Shown: positions 15,817 to 22,438, counted from the stretch's first letter. The stretch: 24,140 nt of DNA from a virus (IMGVR_UViG_3300034062_004470:1-24140); one strand, 5' to 3'. Translations and numbers: made by a program. Notes: a model not told the origin generated them from the sequence alone.

Positions 15817-16254
15817 TTAGGACAGATATGCTGTCCCTGAAAATGGCTGGGCCATTGTCAATGTTAGTCTACTAGTACTATTATAGTCTATACCTGTTTC
15901 CAGTATATCACCTGAGCTTGATTTAACAGATACGTTTGGATGAAAAAGTAAATTGTGGTTTATTACTACTGAATACAGTCCATTTACTGGACCAGTGATC
16001 TGACTCATTTCCCAAGAATACATAAAGGATACCTGTTTATCTAAAACAAAGCTCTTCTCTACGCTCCAAGTATTTGAGGTTGGGGATTTTGGCCCCCAAA
16101 ATCTTGTTGTTAAGGTATCAAAATAAAAATCTCCAGGGACGCCTAGAGAATTTGCTGGATTTCCCTCTCCGCTAATAATTGTTCTTCCAGGGGAACCTGA
16201 AGCTCTTACTACTACTAATGGATTATTTTCGGTGACAATTAGGCGGGTTGCCAT
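15817..16254 (-). CDS. Tail-associated hypothetical protein
   Basis: This 145-residue protein starts MATRLIVTENNPLVVVRASGSPG. It has a short Gly-rich collagen-like hint (SGSPGRTIISGEGNP) followed by GVPGDFYFDTLTTRFWGPK, the G-x-(Y/F)-x-(D/N)-T tail unit with a WGPK motif common in fibre proteins. The C-terminal half resembles a beta-sandwich (GLYSVVINHNLLFHPNVSV ... SGTAYLS) like fibre end domains. The start overlaps the previous stop as TAATG, with no good Shine-Dalgarno site, so coupling is likely. Confidence 0.75.
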   Translation of the reverse strand: MATRLIVTENNPLVVVRASGSPGRTIISGEGNPANSLGVPGDFYFDTLTTRFWGPKSPTSNTWSVEKSFVLDKQVSFMYSWEMSQITGPVNGLYSVVINHNLLFHPNVSVKSSSGDILETGIDYNSTSRLTLTMAQPFSGTAYLS

Positions 16255-16598
16255 TATAGGGTTACCGCCCTATTTAATGTTAAATATCCTTCTAGCAATC
16301 TTGTTACATTTACACTAGGGTCAACTAAAACTAAATCATAAGCAGATTTTGGATAAAAAAGCTTTTTTGTTCTATCTGCTGAAATAGAAACTGAAAGTTT
16401 TCCAAGTGAAGGTGTTATTGTTATTCCATCTATTTCTGAAAGGCTAAAGGCTAATTTTTTTCCACCTTGAGTATCTCTTACTTGCATTTTTGCTGTGTGG
16501 TGATTTAATTGTATAGGTTGATTGTCTTCATCGAGATATTGCAACTCAAAAGTAAACGTTGCATTCTCGTCTACTTGAAAATTTTTTTGAGCTGCCAT
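16254..16598 (-). CDS. Baseplate or tail-tip associated protein, Ig-like fold
   Basis: This 114-residue protein has AGGGGT ahead of the ATG. The pattern NFQVDENATFTFELQYLDED..., then HTAKMQVRD, then SVSISADRTKKL, then SAYDLVLVDPS and VTRLLEGYLTLNRAVT is typical of a small beta-rich phage protein that lies next to tail fibre genes in many tailed phages. It is the first gene of the tail operon. Its promoter (TGCTAAAAT, 16633-16641) lies within the hairpin after the holin gene. Confidence 0.75.
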   Translation of the reverse strand: MAAQKNFQVDENATFTFELQYLDEDNQPIQLNHHTAKMQVRDTQGGKKLAFSLSEIDGITITPSLGKLSVSISADRTKKLFYPKSAYDLVLVDPSVNVTRLLEGYLTLNRAVTL

Positions 16599-16622
16599 TT
16601 TTTACCCCTAAAAAAGAAAATA

Positions 16623-16647
16623 CCCTTACACTATTTTAGCATAAGGG
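16623..16647 (-). terminator. Terminator-like hairpin containing an extended -10 box
   Basis: CCCTTA and TAAGGG pair, with inner CTA/TAG pairs. The minus-strand hairpin is followed by the T-rich TATTTTCTTTTTT. The loop side contains TGCTAAAAT (16633-16641), an extended -10 box about 35 bases before the ATG at 16598. It separates the nrdJ-holin unit from the tail operon. Confidence 0.5.
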
Positions 16648-16667
16648 CATTCCCAATTGACTAATAA

Positions 16668-16910
16668 TTATTTAGCCACAAATCCGAATTCTTTGTTGCT
16701 TGGGCTTAAGGCCTTTAAAATTACTGGGGCAACTGCTGCTACTCCAGCTGCAATTAAATCCTTTGGATTTGTATTGCCAGTCATATATAGAGCCGTGGCT
16801 GCTGCCAGAAATGCTCTTCCGTATGTTCCAATTGCTGCTAGTATCTGCTCTTGCATGGTTACTTTCCCATCTTTATTTAAATCAGCTTTATCAAAGTTTT
16901 TGATAGCCAT
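16668..16910 (-). CDS. Holin-like membrane protein with an N-terminal EF-hand loop
   Basis: This 80-residue protein has GAGGAGAT before its ATG. Residues 23-43 (ILAAIGTYGRAFLAAATALYM) and 51-68 (DLIAAGVAAVAPVILKAL) are two probable membrane segments, as in class II-like holins. Residues 10-21 are a complete EF-hand calcium loop, D-x-N-x-D-G-x-V-x-x-x-E (DLNKDGKVTMQE), just before the first segment. Holins make the inner-membrane lesion that releases endolysin; here the lysozyme-like gene lies 2.3 kb away on the other strand. The assignment rests on size, topology and context. An alternative is a small tail-associated membrane protein. Confidence 0.65.
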   Translation of the reverse strand: MAIKNFDKADLNKDGKVTMQEQILAAIGTYGRAFLAAATALYMTGNTNPKDLIAAGVAAVAPVILKALSPSNKEFGFVAK

Positions 16911-16980
16911 TTTTTATCATCTCCTCGTGGGCGGGGTGCCCATGAATTTTGGGTGTTATCCCAATCCTATAAGTCTACCA

Positions 16981-18915
16981 CTAAGATGAAATATCTACAA
17001 GTTCGCAATTTCCGTCTGAGCTGCAAGCCAGGGTTGCATTTGTTGAAGTTCCGTCTTCTGTCTCATAAAATGATAGATCTTCCCAGCGAATATTAATAGG
17101 CATTTTTGCTACTAAGGTTTCGTATTCTTCTTTTGAAATTTCTTGATATGGGGCCTGCTTGTATGTATGCTCTGAGTGAGGCAGAAATGAAATACCAGAA
17201 ACTTCATCAAAGTTTTTATATACCCATGCTCCTACTTCCATCCACTCATCTTCTTTTACAGAAACTGTAATAGAAGGCTTGTGTTCACACCAAGCACGTT
17301 GATATACAAGCCAAATGTTTAGGTGATCAATTGCTGTTAAATCATTTCTTACGATTGCACCCTCTGGTGCTTTTACTGGAAATGAAAATACATAAGTTTC
17401 ATTCGGCTTCATAAAATCATCTTCTACTGGAATACCAACTTCTTTTAAAAATGTTGAGATTGGATCTCCTTTTGAACCACGAACTGTACGAACATAATAT
17501 GGTGAATGCCAAGGATGCATGCCTGAAGATACTCCAACTAATTGAGATACTGTTCCAGAAGGTTTTACACATGTAATTGCCGCAGATTCAGGAATTCCAA
17601 TTTTTCCAGACTCTTCTTTGTTTACTTCTCTTGCTTTTTCACGCAATGTCATCAAGAATGCTTCAAGTGCAATTAAGTCTTCTTTACCAGACATAAACTT
17701 ATGACCAAATTGTCCAGTTAAAGAAACACCCAATAGTCTTTCTTCTTCTGTGTTGTCTTTCCAAATTTTACGAAGGTACTTAAAGTCTGTTAATGTAGAC
17801 TGCCATGTCCCAAGAATAGTTGCTAGCTCTACCTTACGCTGAATGTCTTTTTTAGTATCGTTTTCACGCAATACGACTTCTGAAAGATTACAGAATTGAT
17901 ATGGGCGCAAAATAATTTCAGAACATGGGTTAGTTCCATAATGAATGTCTGGATCTCTTCGACCAAACTTTGCAGCCTGTGCTTGTGCTGCAGCTACATT
18001 ATATATACCACGTTCTCCAGATTTAGAATCGTATAGAGATTTCCATTCTGCAATAAACTGTTCCATTTCTGGTTTACGAGAATATGCAACTGAGTTATTA
18101 GACAAAGCACGTTGTGGACTCTGCTCCCACCAATTACCAGATTTGGCTTGTGCCATTTCTATATCATTAATATTAGAAAGAGAAATCATTGCAGAGCGTC
18201 TAACGCCACCCACAACTACAACTTCTCCAATTTTACACATAATGTCGTGGCACTCAATTGGCTTAAGGTTTCTACCAGTTGCATTCTTAAATTTTGCAAT
18301 AGTGAAATCAAAAAGATTTACCAAGGGTTGAGGTCCAGATGATCTTCCACCCATTGTCTTGAGTCTTGCTCCTGCTGGTCTAACTTTAGAAACATCTATG
18401 GCTGGAATTTGTCCAGACCAAAGTAATGCAAGTAATTCACGATATGCCCTTGCCCATCCTTGTTTTGAATCTTCTACAGTTATTACAGTAGTAGATTTTT
18501 CCAAAGATTCTGGAACGGCAGGAAGCTTATTAATATACTTATACTCAACGGAGAATCCAACCCCAGTACCACACATCAAAACATACATTGTTTCGTCAAA
18601 AGATCTTGGAGAATCTACTGGCAAAAAAGCGCAGTTATATCCTGCTACATTATCTCTTTCTAGTGCGGCGCCAGATGTCATTACTGCTCTCATTGATGGC
18701 ATTACATTTCTTTCAAACACAAACTCTTTTAATTCCGCAACTAGCTTTTCATTTGGAATATAATTACAATTTTGTTTTAAATGATTTGTCATAAAAGAAA
18801 AATATCTATCTACTGTTTCTCCCCATGTTTCTCTGCGTGATTCTGACTCTACCCATTTAGCATATCTAGATAGTGCAATAAAATTTTCATAAGGATTATC
18901 AATAGTATTTTTCAT
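16981..18915 (-). CDS. nrdJ: Adenosylcobalamin-dependent ribonucleoside-triphosphate reductase (class II)
   Basis: This 644-residue protein has the class II monomeric layout: C95 (in GYNCAF), C331 and E333 (in NPCSEI), and C342 (in FCNLSE). The 11-residue spacing of 331 and 342 is that of Lactobacillus leichmannii C408 and C419, where C408 carries the thiyl radical and C419 pairs with C119 (here C95). The C-terminus ends CSSDGNC, two cysteines with five residues between that could act as the redox shuttle. Motif KPSGTVSQLVG (451-461) is a substrate-binding loop typical of the family. It makes deoxynucleoside triphosphates for phage replication and needs B12 from the host. It is transcribed with the holin-like gene from a consensus promoter at 19104-19131 via a leader of about 180 bases. 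Start at ATG 18915, with AAAGGCG upstream. Confidence 0.95.
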   Translation of the reverse strand: MKNTIDNPYENFIALSRYAKWVESESRRETWGETVDRYFSFMTNHLKQNCNYIPNEKLVAELKEFVFERNVMPSMRAVMTSGAALERDNVAGYNCAFLPVDSPRSFDETMYVLMCGTGVGFSVEYKYINKLPAVPESLEKSTTVITVEDSKQGWARAYRELLALLWSGQIPAIDVSKVRPAGARLKTMGGRSSGPQPLVNLFDFTIAKFKNATGRNLKPIECHDIMCKIGEVVVVGGVRRSAMISLSNINDIEMAQAKSGNWWEQSPQRALSNNSVAYSRKPEMEQFIAEWKSLYDSKSGERGIYNVAAAQAQAAKFGRRDPDIHYGTNPCSEIILRPYQFCNLSEVVLRENDTKKDIQRKVELATILGTWQSTLTDFKYLRKIWKDNTEEERLLGVSLTGQFGHKFMSGKEDLIALEAFLMTLREKAREVNKEESGKIGIPESAAITCVKPSGTVSQLVGVSSGMHPWHSPYYVRTVRGSKGDPISTFLKEVGIPVEDDFMKPNETYVFSFPVKAPEGAIVRNDLTAIDHLNIWLVYQRAWCEHKPSITVSVKEDEWMEVGAWVYKNFDEVSGISFLPHSEHTYKQAPYQEISKEEYETLVAKMPINIRWEDLSFYETEDGTSTNATLACSSDGNCELVDISS

Positions 18916-19020
18916 GTTTCGCCTTTTTTCTTCCGATTTACGGATTAATTATTTTGAGTGAGGTATAAGTGTATCAAACTTTTTTCTAAAAGAAAAGAAA
19001 AAATATTTTTATTGTTGTTT

Positions 19021-19040
19021 TTTAGTTAACTGTAATATAT
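19021..19040 (+). repeat. Copy 1 of a 20-bp intergenic repeat (partner at 22049-22068)
   Basis: TTTAGTTAACTGTAATATAT differs from 22049-22068 at two positions only. The core TAGTYAACT also occurs at 22466 and inverted at 23710. Function unknown. Confidence 0.6.
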
Positions 19041-19081
19041 AATACTATATATATAATATATATTGATTTGTTTGATTTGCT

Positions 19082-19097
19082 GACCCCCCGACCCCCC
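19082..19097. repeat. Tandem GACCCCCC repeat at the nrdJ promoter
   Basis: Two adjacent copies of GACCCCCC lie just downstream of the minus-strand -10 box, around the likely start of the nrdJ transcript (G-rich in the RNA). A related pair of C6 boxes is at 23874-23898. Confidence 0.75.
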
Positions 19098-19103
19098 TAT
19101 GGA

Positions 19104-19131
19104 ATTATACTAAATAGATATTCTTTGTCAA
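19104..19131 (-). promoter_or_regulatory. Consensus promoter for nrdJ and the holin-like gene
   Basis: On the minus strand TTGACA (19126-19131), a 16-bp spacer and TATAAT (19104-19109) form a near-perfect vegetative sigma promoter. Confidence 0.8.
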
Positions 19132-19143
19132 GAAAAAAATTAT

Positions 19144-19173
19144 TTGACATATTCTTGCTTAGAATGGTATGAT
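19144..19173 (+). promoter_or_regulatory. Consensus promoter for the lysozyme-like gene
   Basis: On the plus strand TTGACA (19144-19149), an 18-bp spacer ending in TGG and TATGAT (19168-19173) form an extended -10/-35 promoter, about 35 bases before the gene. It is back to back with the nrdJ promoter. Confidence 0.8.
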
Positions 19174-19206
19174 TATACTTCGCTATCTCTAAAGGAGGAA
19201 ATGCCA

Positions 19207-19755
19207 ATGGAGAATATAAAGAAAAGCTTAAGCGATATTGTTCATCAATATGCTGCGATTACATTAACAGTAATGTTTTTGTTTTCCAACACAGTTCATG
19301 CAACAAATGCACAAGCTTTAATAGTACAACCAAAGACAGAAGTACAACTTAAGAAAGAAACCTTAGAGAAGTACAGCAATACTGTTTATAAGCCTTCACA
19401 AATGCTTTCAGACATTGAATTGAAAGAACTACTGGTTGCAGTAGGCTTTGAAGGAAAAGCCCTTAAAACGGCTTGGGCCATTGCTAAGAGTGAGTCTAAT
19501 GGACGACCACTAGCGTATAATGGTAACAGGAATACTGGAGACAGTTCTTACGGAATTTTTCAGATCAATATGTTGGGTCAACTCGGCGTAGATCGTAAAG
19601 AAAAATTTAGCTTAAAGTCAAATGAGTCATTGTTTGACCCAACTAGAAATGCAGAGATAGCGTATTATATGACTGATGGCGGAAACAATTGGTCAGCTTG
19701 GAAGGGTTTAACCCCAAGAGCACAGGAATTTTATTTAAAGTTCCCAAACAGTTAG
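19207..19755 (+). CDS. Exported lysozyme-like / transglycosylase-fold endolysin
   Basis: This is 182 residues from the chosen ATG at 19207. AAAGGAGG lies eight bases before it and only two bases before an alternative ATG at 19201. Residues ~11-37 are a hydrophobic export signal (AAITLTVMFLFSNTVHATNAQA), with a possible signal-peptidase site after AQA. Residues ~85-170 form a lysozyme-fold (SLT-type) domain: E96 in SESNGRP is the probable catalytic acid, followed by GDSSYGIFQIN and FDPTRNAEIAYYM, then NWSAWKG. It would cleave peptidoglycan glycan strands. A virion-associated lytic enzyme is possible, but its own promoter and position fit lysis. The holin-like gene lies divergently beyond nrdJ. 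Confidence 0.85.
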   Translation: MENIKKSLSDIVHQYAAITLTVMFLFSNTVHATNAQALIVQPKTEVQLKKETLEKYSNTVYKPSQMLSDIELKELLVAVGFEGKALKTAWAIAKSESNGRPLAYNGNRNTGDSSYGIFQINMLGQLGVDRKEKFSLKSNESLFDPTRNAEIAYYMTDGGNNWSAWKGLTPRAQEFYLKFPNS

Positions 19756-19767
19756 AAAGGAAGTGTA

Positions 19768-19983
19768 ATGAGGATACAGTACGTGTCTACTTACATTAAA
19801 CTTTCGGAAGAGGGCCTTGTTCCTAAGCTTTTATGCCCACAGGATCAGGGCTCTCTTTTATGTAATGGAGACGGGGAGTCTCTTATATATCTATATTGCC
19901 TTGAATGCGATTATAAAAATACTATGGGTATATCTAAGTATGAAAATATAGTAGAATTAGTAGATGAACAAAAAAGAATTTAA
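19768..19983 (+). CDS. Small zinc-ribbon-like protein
   Basis: This 71-residue protein has AAAGGAAG ahead of its ATG, 13 bases after the lysozyme-like gene. Cysteines are C23, C32, C44 and C47 (CPQDQGSLLC ... YCLECDY), consistent with a zinc ribbon. The rest, ending in NIVELVDEQKRI, is not recognised. It overlaps the next small gene by 20 bases. Function unknown; it is part of an operon of small proteins after the lysis gene. Confidence 0.7.
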   Translation: MRIQYVSTYIKLSEEGLVPKLLCPQDQGSLLCNGDGESLIYLYCLECDYKNTMGISKYENIVELVDEQKRI

Positions 19984-20074
19984 TTTTGAGTACGACACAG
20001 TTTCCGAAACGGATGCTATGGGTAGAGAAATTTGGTGGTTAGATGCAGGAAGACCAGAAGACGGAAACAAATAA
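19964..20074 (+). CDS. Very small hypothetical protein (36 residues)
   Basis: The ATG at 19964 lies within the end of the zinc-ribbon gene, in another frame. The product, MNKKEFNFEYDTVSET then DAMGREIWWLDAGRPEDGNK, is acidic with a Trp-Trp pair and is not a translation of a repeat. No strong Shine-Dalgarno site is visible, so translational coupling to the upstream gene is assumed. It fills an otherwise empty gap between two genes. Supported only by reading frame and composition. Confidence 0.45.
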   Translation: MNKKEFNFEYDTVSETDAMGREIWWLDAGRPEDGNK

Positions 20075-20267
20075 TTTAGAAGATAACCTGCCTATGGTTA
20101 ACTACATAATGCTACACAGAATTTATGATTTACTAAGCCTTATTTCAAATAAAATAGTGGGATCTGAAGATACGCAAAAAATGGTATCTTATCATGAAGC
20201 AGGATATTTACTCGGCCCAGTTCCATCATTTTCACCAGCAGAAGACATAGATGATATCAAGAACTAA
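20043..20267 (+). CDS. Small hypothetical phage protein
   Basis: This is 74 residues if started at ATG 20043, or 57 residues from ATG 20094 (MVNYIMLHRIYDLLSLI). The shorter form would not overlap the preceding small ORF. The segment YIMLHRIYDLLSLISNKIVG is an amphipathic helix, followed by VSYHEAGYLLGPVPSFSP. The C-terminus overlaps the start of the methyltransferase gene by 17 bases. Function is not known. Confidence 0.6.
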   Translation: MQEDQKTETNNLEDNLPMVNYIMLHRIYDLLSLISNKIVGSEDTQKMVSYHEAGYLLGPVPSFSPAEDIDDIKN

Positions 20268-20880
20268 TGTCTGGGCTAATGACGAAGACTTTAAAAAATG
20301 TTTTAAAGAATTTATGGCTATAGGAAATTTTGACAATTCTATAGAAGACCCGATTAATGAAAGACTTTATGTTTTACAGCAATTTGCAAAAAGACAACAG
20401 AGGCTAGATTCTAATTTTGTTGAAATAGGTGTTTATGCTGGAATGTCTATGTATTTCATGGCAGATTATTGCAAAAAAATATTTCTAGGAATAGATTCAT
20501 TTGAAGGTGTTTCGGAGCCAACCCCAGGAATAGATACTAATTATTTTGTTAAGGGTTCCCTATCCTGTGATATCTCACATGCAAAAAATTATTTAAATAA
20601 ATTTAATAATGTTAATTTGCTTAAGGGTTGGGTTCCAGATGTTTTTAGTTTACTCCCAGAACTACAATATTCTTTGGTACACATTGACGTTGACCTGTAC
20701 GCCCCCACAAAACAATCTATAGAGTATTTTTGGGATAGATTGCTGCCTGACGGGGTTTTAATTTGTGACGATTTTGGCTCAATCAACACGGTTGGCGCAA
20801 AAAAAGCAATGGTGGATTTTTTTGGAAGAGAAAATATAATTGAATTCAGTACACAGCAAGCTTTTGTAATTAAGCGTTGA
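20251..20880 (+). CDS. TylF-like class I SAM-dependent methyltransferase
   Basis: This 209-residue protein has the SAM-binding pattern of class I methyltransferases: FVEIGVYAGMS (57-66), acidic D82 in GIDSFEG, then VHIDVDLYAPT (143-153) and LICDDFG (170-176). The D146-x-D148 and D173-D174 pairs are the metal-binding carboxylates seen in the TylF/MycF family, which methylates sugar hydroxyls of macrolides. In phages such proteins may methylate glycans or small molecules, but the substrate is not evident. It starts inside the end of the preceding gene (17-base overlap). A Rho-independent-like hairpin lies 75 bases after its stop. Confidence 0.82.
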   Translation: MISRTNVWANDEDFKKCFKEFMAIGNFDNSIEDPINERLYVLQQFAKRQQRLDSNFVEIGVYAGMSMYFMADYCKKIFLGIDSFEGVSEPTPGIDTNYFVKGSLSCDISHAKNYLNKFNNVNLLKGWVPDVFSLLPELQYSLVHIDVDLYAPTKQSIEYFWDRLLPDGVLICDDFGSINTVGAKKAMVDFFGRENIIEFSTQQAFVIKR

Positions 20881-20954
20881 CTTAATTCTGATAATATATT
20901 ATAATTAATATTCAGGTTGAGATTGTAAGATTTCCCTGATTGCATGAAAATGCA

Positions 20955-20990
20955 CAAACCCCCTACGGATCCGCCTCTGTAGGGGGTTTG
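20955..20990 (+). terminator. Long perfect hairpin, probable terminator of the lysis operon
   Basis: Arms CAAACCCCCTAC and GTAGGGGGTTTG form a perfect 12-bp stem with a 12-base loop. No U-run follows directly; AT-rich sequence does. It lies between the methyltransferase and the oxygenase unit. Confidence 0.8.
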
Positions 20991-20992
20991 CA

Positions 20993-21001
20993 TGATATAA
21001 T
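20993..21001 (+). promoter_or_regulatory. Extended -10 promoter after the terminator
   Basis: TGATATAAT lies immediately after the terminator stem and ten bases before the ATG at 21012. The transcript would have a leader of only about three bases. Confidence 0.55.
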
Positions 21002-21011
21002 ATATATTACT

Positions 21012-21155
21012 ATGGCACATCATTTCGCTAACTTTATGAGAAGTCCACAATTCACTCATCCGCAAAAATGTAAGGATGACTGTAAGGTTGAACACGAAAA
21101 TAAAAATCATCAATCAAAATTTGAAAAAATTTTAAAAAGAATGATGGGTAAATAA
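21012..21155 (+). CDS. Small basic His-rich protein (47 residues)
   Basis: The product is MAHHFANFMRSPQFTHPQKC then KDDCKVEHENKNHQSKFEKILKRMMGK. The reading frame is open 72 bases further upstream, but this ATG lies just after a good -10 box and the terminator hairpin occupies the upstream part, so 21012 is preferred. It has two Cys (C-x3-C) and five His, possibly metal-binding. Its stop overlaps the next ATG as TAATG, so it is coupled to the oxygenase gene. Function unknown. Confidence 0.6.
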   Translation: MAHHFANFMRSPQFTHPQKCKDDCKVEHENKNHQSKFEKILKRMMGK

Positions 21156-22003
21156 TGTTTTACGACAGAGAAGATTGTATAAAAGCTTCATTTTTCCCAG
21201 ATGATTACGGCACACAAAGCGGAGTGTTTATATTTAAAGGATTTTATACAGACGAAGAGTGCAAGACCGTGGAAAACGAGTTAAAAGATTACGATATGAA
21301 AGAAAAATATAGAGATACTTTAATCAGCTGGTATTCTAATAAAATTAGCCCCCCACTTGCTTCCATACATCCACTTTGGGAAAAGGCAAGCGAACTTTTG
21401 TATCCAGAGTATGTTATGCATCCTCAAGGCAACGTATTAATTATTACTCCAGAAATGAACGAGGGAATGTTTACACACTCTGATTCTCCTGGAAAAGGAG
21501 AATGTCACAGACTTTCCCAAGTAGACGTTTGGAAAACTTGTTGTGAATTAGATTTTGGCTTAGTTGCATATTTTGGAGAGTTTGAAGGCGGAGAAATATT
21601 TTACGTAAACATAGACAAAGACGGAAACAGATCTGAAGGAGTTCCCGCAGAAAATAATTTAAAAATAAAGCCAGAAAGAGGAGATCTAGTAATTCACGGG
21701 GCATTTTCTCCACACGCTCACGGAGTTAATCCAGTCACATCTGGTAGAAGATATGCCTTCTCAAACTTTGTGTTAAAGGCAGAAGATAATCCTGGATCTT
21801 TTTATAACTACAAGACCCCAGAGTATTACGAGCAAATTAAAGATAAAGATACTCTTACACTAGAAGAATTTACTGCTATATGGATGAAACCATTAAAAGA
21901 AAATCCTCAATTTACAAAAGAAAAAATTAAGAAGTACCAGGCTTCTGGCCTAGAGGGTCCAGAGCTATCTGATGCATATATGGGTGAATTTAAAGAACAT
22001 TAA
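21155..22003 (+). CDS. 2-oxoglutarate/Fe(II) oxygenase (sixth member, separate locus)
   Basis: This 282-residue protein has H108-S-D110 (in MFTHSDSPG), H189 (in PHAHGVNP) and R199 (in SGRRY), the complete metal and 2OG-binding set. Core motifs are LVAYFGEFEGGEIFYVN and KIKPERGDLVIHGAFSPH. It lacks the NDDY start of the cassette motif, so it belongs to a more distant branch than paralogues A-F. The C-terminal ~65 residues (TPEYYEQIKDKDTLTLEEF) are an added helical segment. It is translationally coupled to the small His-rich gene. The neighbouring methyltransferase suggests, but does not prove, a role in small-molecule or glycan modification. Confidence 0.87.
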   Translation: MFYDREDCIKASFFPDDYGTQSGVFIFKGFYTDEECKTVENELKDYDMKEKYRDTLISWYSNKISPPLASIHPLWEKASELLYPEYVMHPQGNVLIITPEMNEGMFTHSDSPGKGECHRLSQVDVWKTCCELDFGLVAYFGEFEGGEIFYVNIDKDGNRSEGVPAENNLKIKPERGDLVIHGAFSPHAHGVNPVTSGRRYAFSNFVLKAEDNPGSFYNYKTPEYYEQIKDKDTLTLEEFTAIWMKPLKENPQFTKEKIKKYQASGLEGPELSDAYMGEFKEH

Positions 22004-22048
22004 ACGCCATATAGTGCGAAAAAAAGTGCGTCGGCGAGAAGAACACAT

Positions 22049-22068
22049 TTTAGTCAACTGTAACATAT
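22049..22068 (+). repeat. Copy 2 of the 20-bp intergenic repeat
   Basis: TTTAGTCAACTGTAACATAT matches 19021-19040 at 18 of 20 positions. It abuts the parS-like site. Confidence 0.6.
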
Positions 22069-22084
22069 TGTTTCATGTGAAACA
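22069..22084. promoter_or_regulatory. parS-like ParB-binding site
   Basis: TGTTTCATGTGAAACA has perfect 7-bp inverted arms (TGTTTCA/TGAAACA). It differs from the canonical bacterial parS TGTTTCACGTGAAACA at one base of the central CG. No parA or parB gene lies in the window. Confidence 0.6.
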
Positions 22085-22126
22085 TATTATCTGAACTGCA
22101 GCAACTTCCTGACATACCCCATATAA

Positions 22127-22160
22127 AGCCTCTAGAGGCTCTCTAAGCCTTTACTAGGCT
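22127..22160. repeat. Two adjacent short inverted repeats
   Basis: AGCCTCTAGAGGCT (22127-22140) is a perfect 14-bp palindrome. Five bases later AGCCT-TTACT-AGGCT (22146-22160) forms a second hairpin with the same AGCCT arm. Neither has a U-run. They sit between convergent transcription units and may act as a processing or termination structure. Confidence 0.5.
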
Positions 22161-22300
22161 ATTTGCCTACCCAAGGGCGGGGAGGGCCAAAATAACCCTT
22201 TACGTGAATATTCTAGAGTTTCCCAGAAGCAAGTAAGACGAGAAATAGACTAAATAGAAACATAGATGCTCTAAATAGGAATAGATATACTTTCCACTTC

Positions 22301-22438
22301 TTATAGGTCATCTTCGTCCTCTATATCAAAGATATCTTTTATCCCGCCCATTTTTCTAATTTGATCAGCTAAGAATATGCTTGCAGAAAAAAATAGCAAT
22401 GTAGGTATCATCCATTTTTTACAGTATTTATTAATCAT
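22301..22438 (-). CDS. Small single-pass membrane protein (45 residues)
   Basis: The product begins MINKYCKKWMIPTLLFFSAS and continues IFLADQIRKMGGIKDIFDIEDEDDL. It has a basic N-terminus, one membrane segment (about residues 9-25) and an acidic C-terminus, so a cytoplasm-in, membrane-anchored topology with an acidic tail is likely. It has no Shine-Dalgarno site but a good -35/-10 promoter whose start would be the A of the ATG. It follows the SGNH-like gene by 26 bases. A spanin, holin or antiholin role is possible on size alone, but nothing specific supports it. Confidence 0.6.
   Translation of the reverse strand: MINKYCKKWMIPTLLFFSASIFLADQIRKMGGIKDIFDIEDEDDL

Larger units (their letters stand above)
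18916..19206. other. Divergent control region between nrdJ and the lysis gene
   Basis: This 291-bp non-coding stretch holds two divergent promoters (see separate entries), a tandem GACCCCCC repeat, an AT-only stretch at about 19034-19066 and an 8-bp TTTTTTCT/AGAAAAAA inverted repeat at 18980-19003. The nrdJ side forms a leader of about 180 bases. No B12-box (AGYCAGGAGACCTGCC-like) was seen in it, so a classical cobalamin riboswitch is not supported. Confidence 0.6.
22004..22300. other. Non-coding region with parS-like site and hairpins
   Basis: No convincing gene is seen on either strand in these 297 bases. It lies between a plus-strand and a minus-strand unit that end towards each other. 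It holds a 20-bp repeat, a parS-like palindrome, a perfect 14-bp palindrome and a GC-rich patch (CAAGGGCGGGGAGGGCC). No tRNA features were found. Confidence 0.7.

Noticed and set aside
18916-19100. Cobalamin riboswitch upstream of nrdJ
   Set aside because: The leader is long enough, but no B12 box or other conserved element was found in it; the RNA is G-rich at its start and otherwise AT-rich.
20589-21113. Minus-strand open frame across the methyltransferase end and terminator
   Set aside because: It overlaps a clear plus-strand methyltransferase, crosses the hairpin and has no recognisable domain.
22004-22300. tRNA gene
   Set aside because: No cloverleaf-like pairing or TTCGA-type T-loop was seen on either strand.
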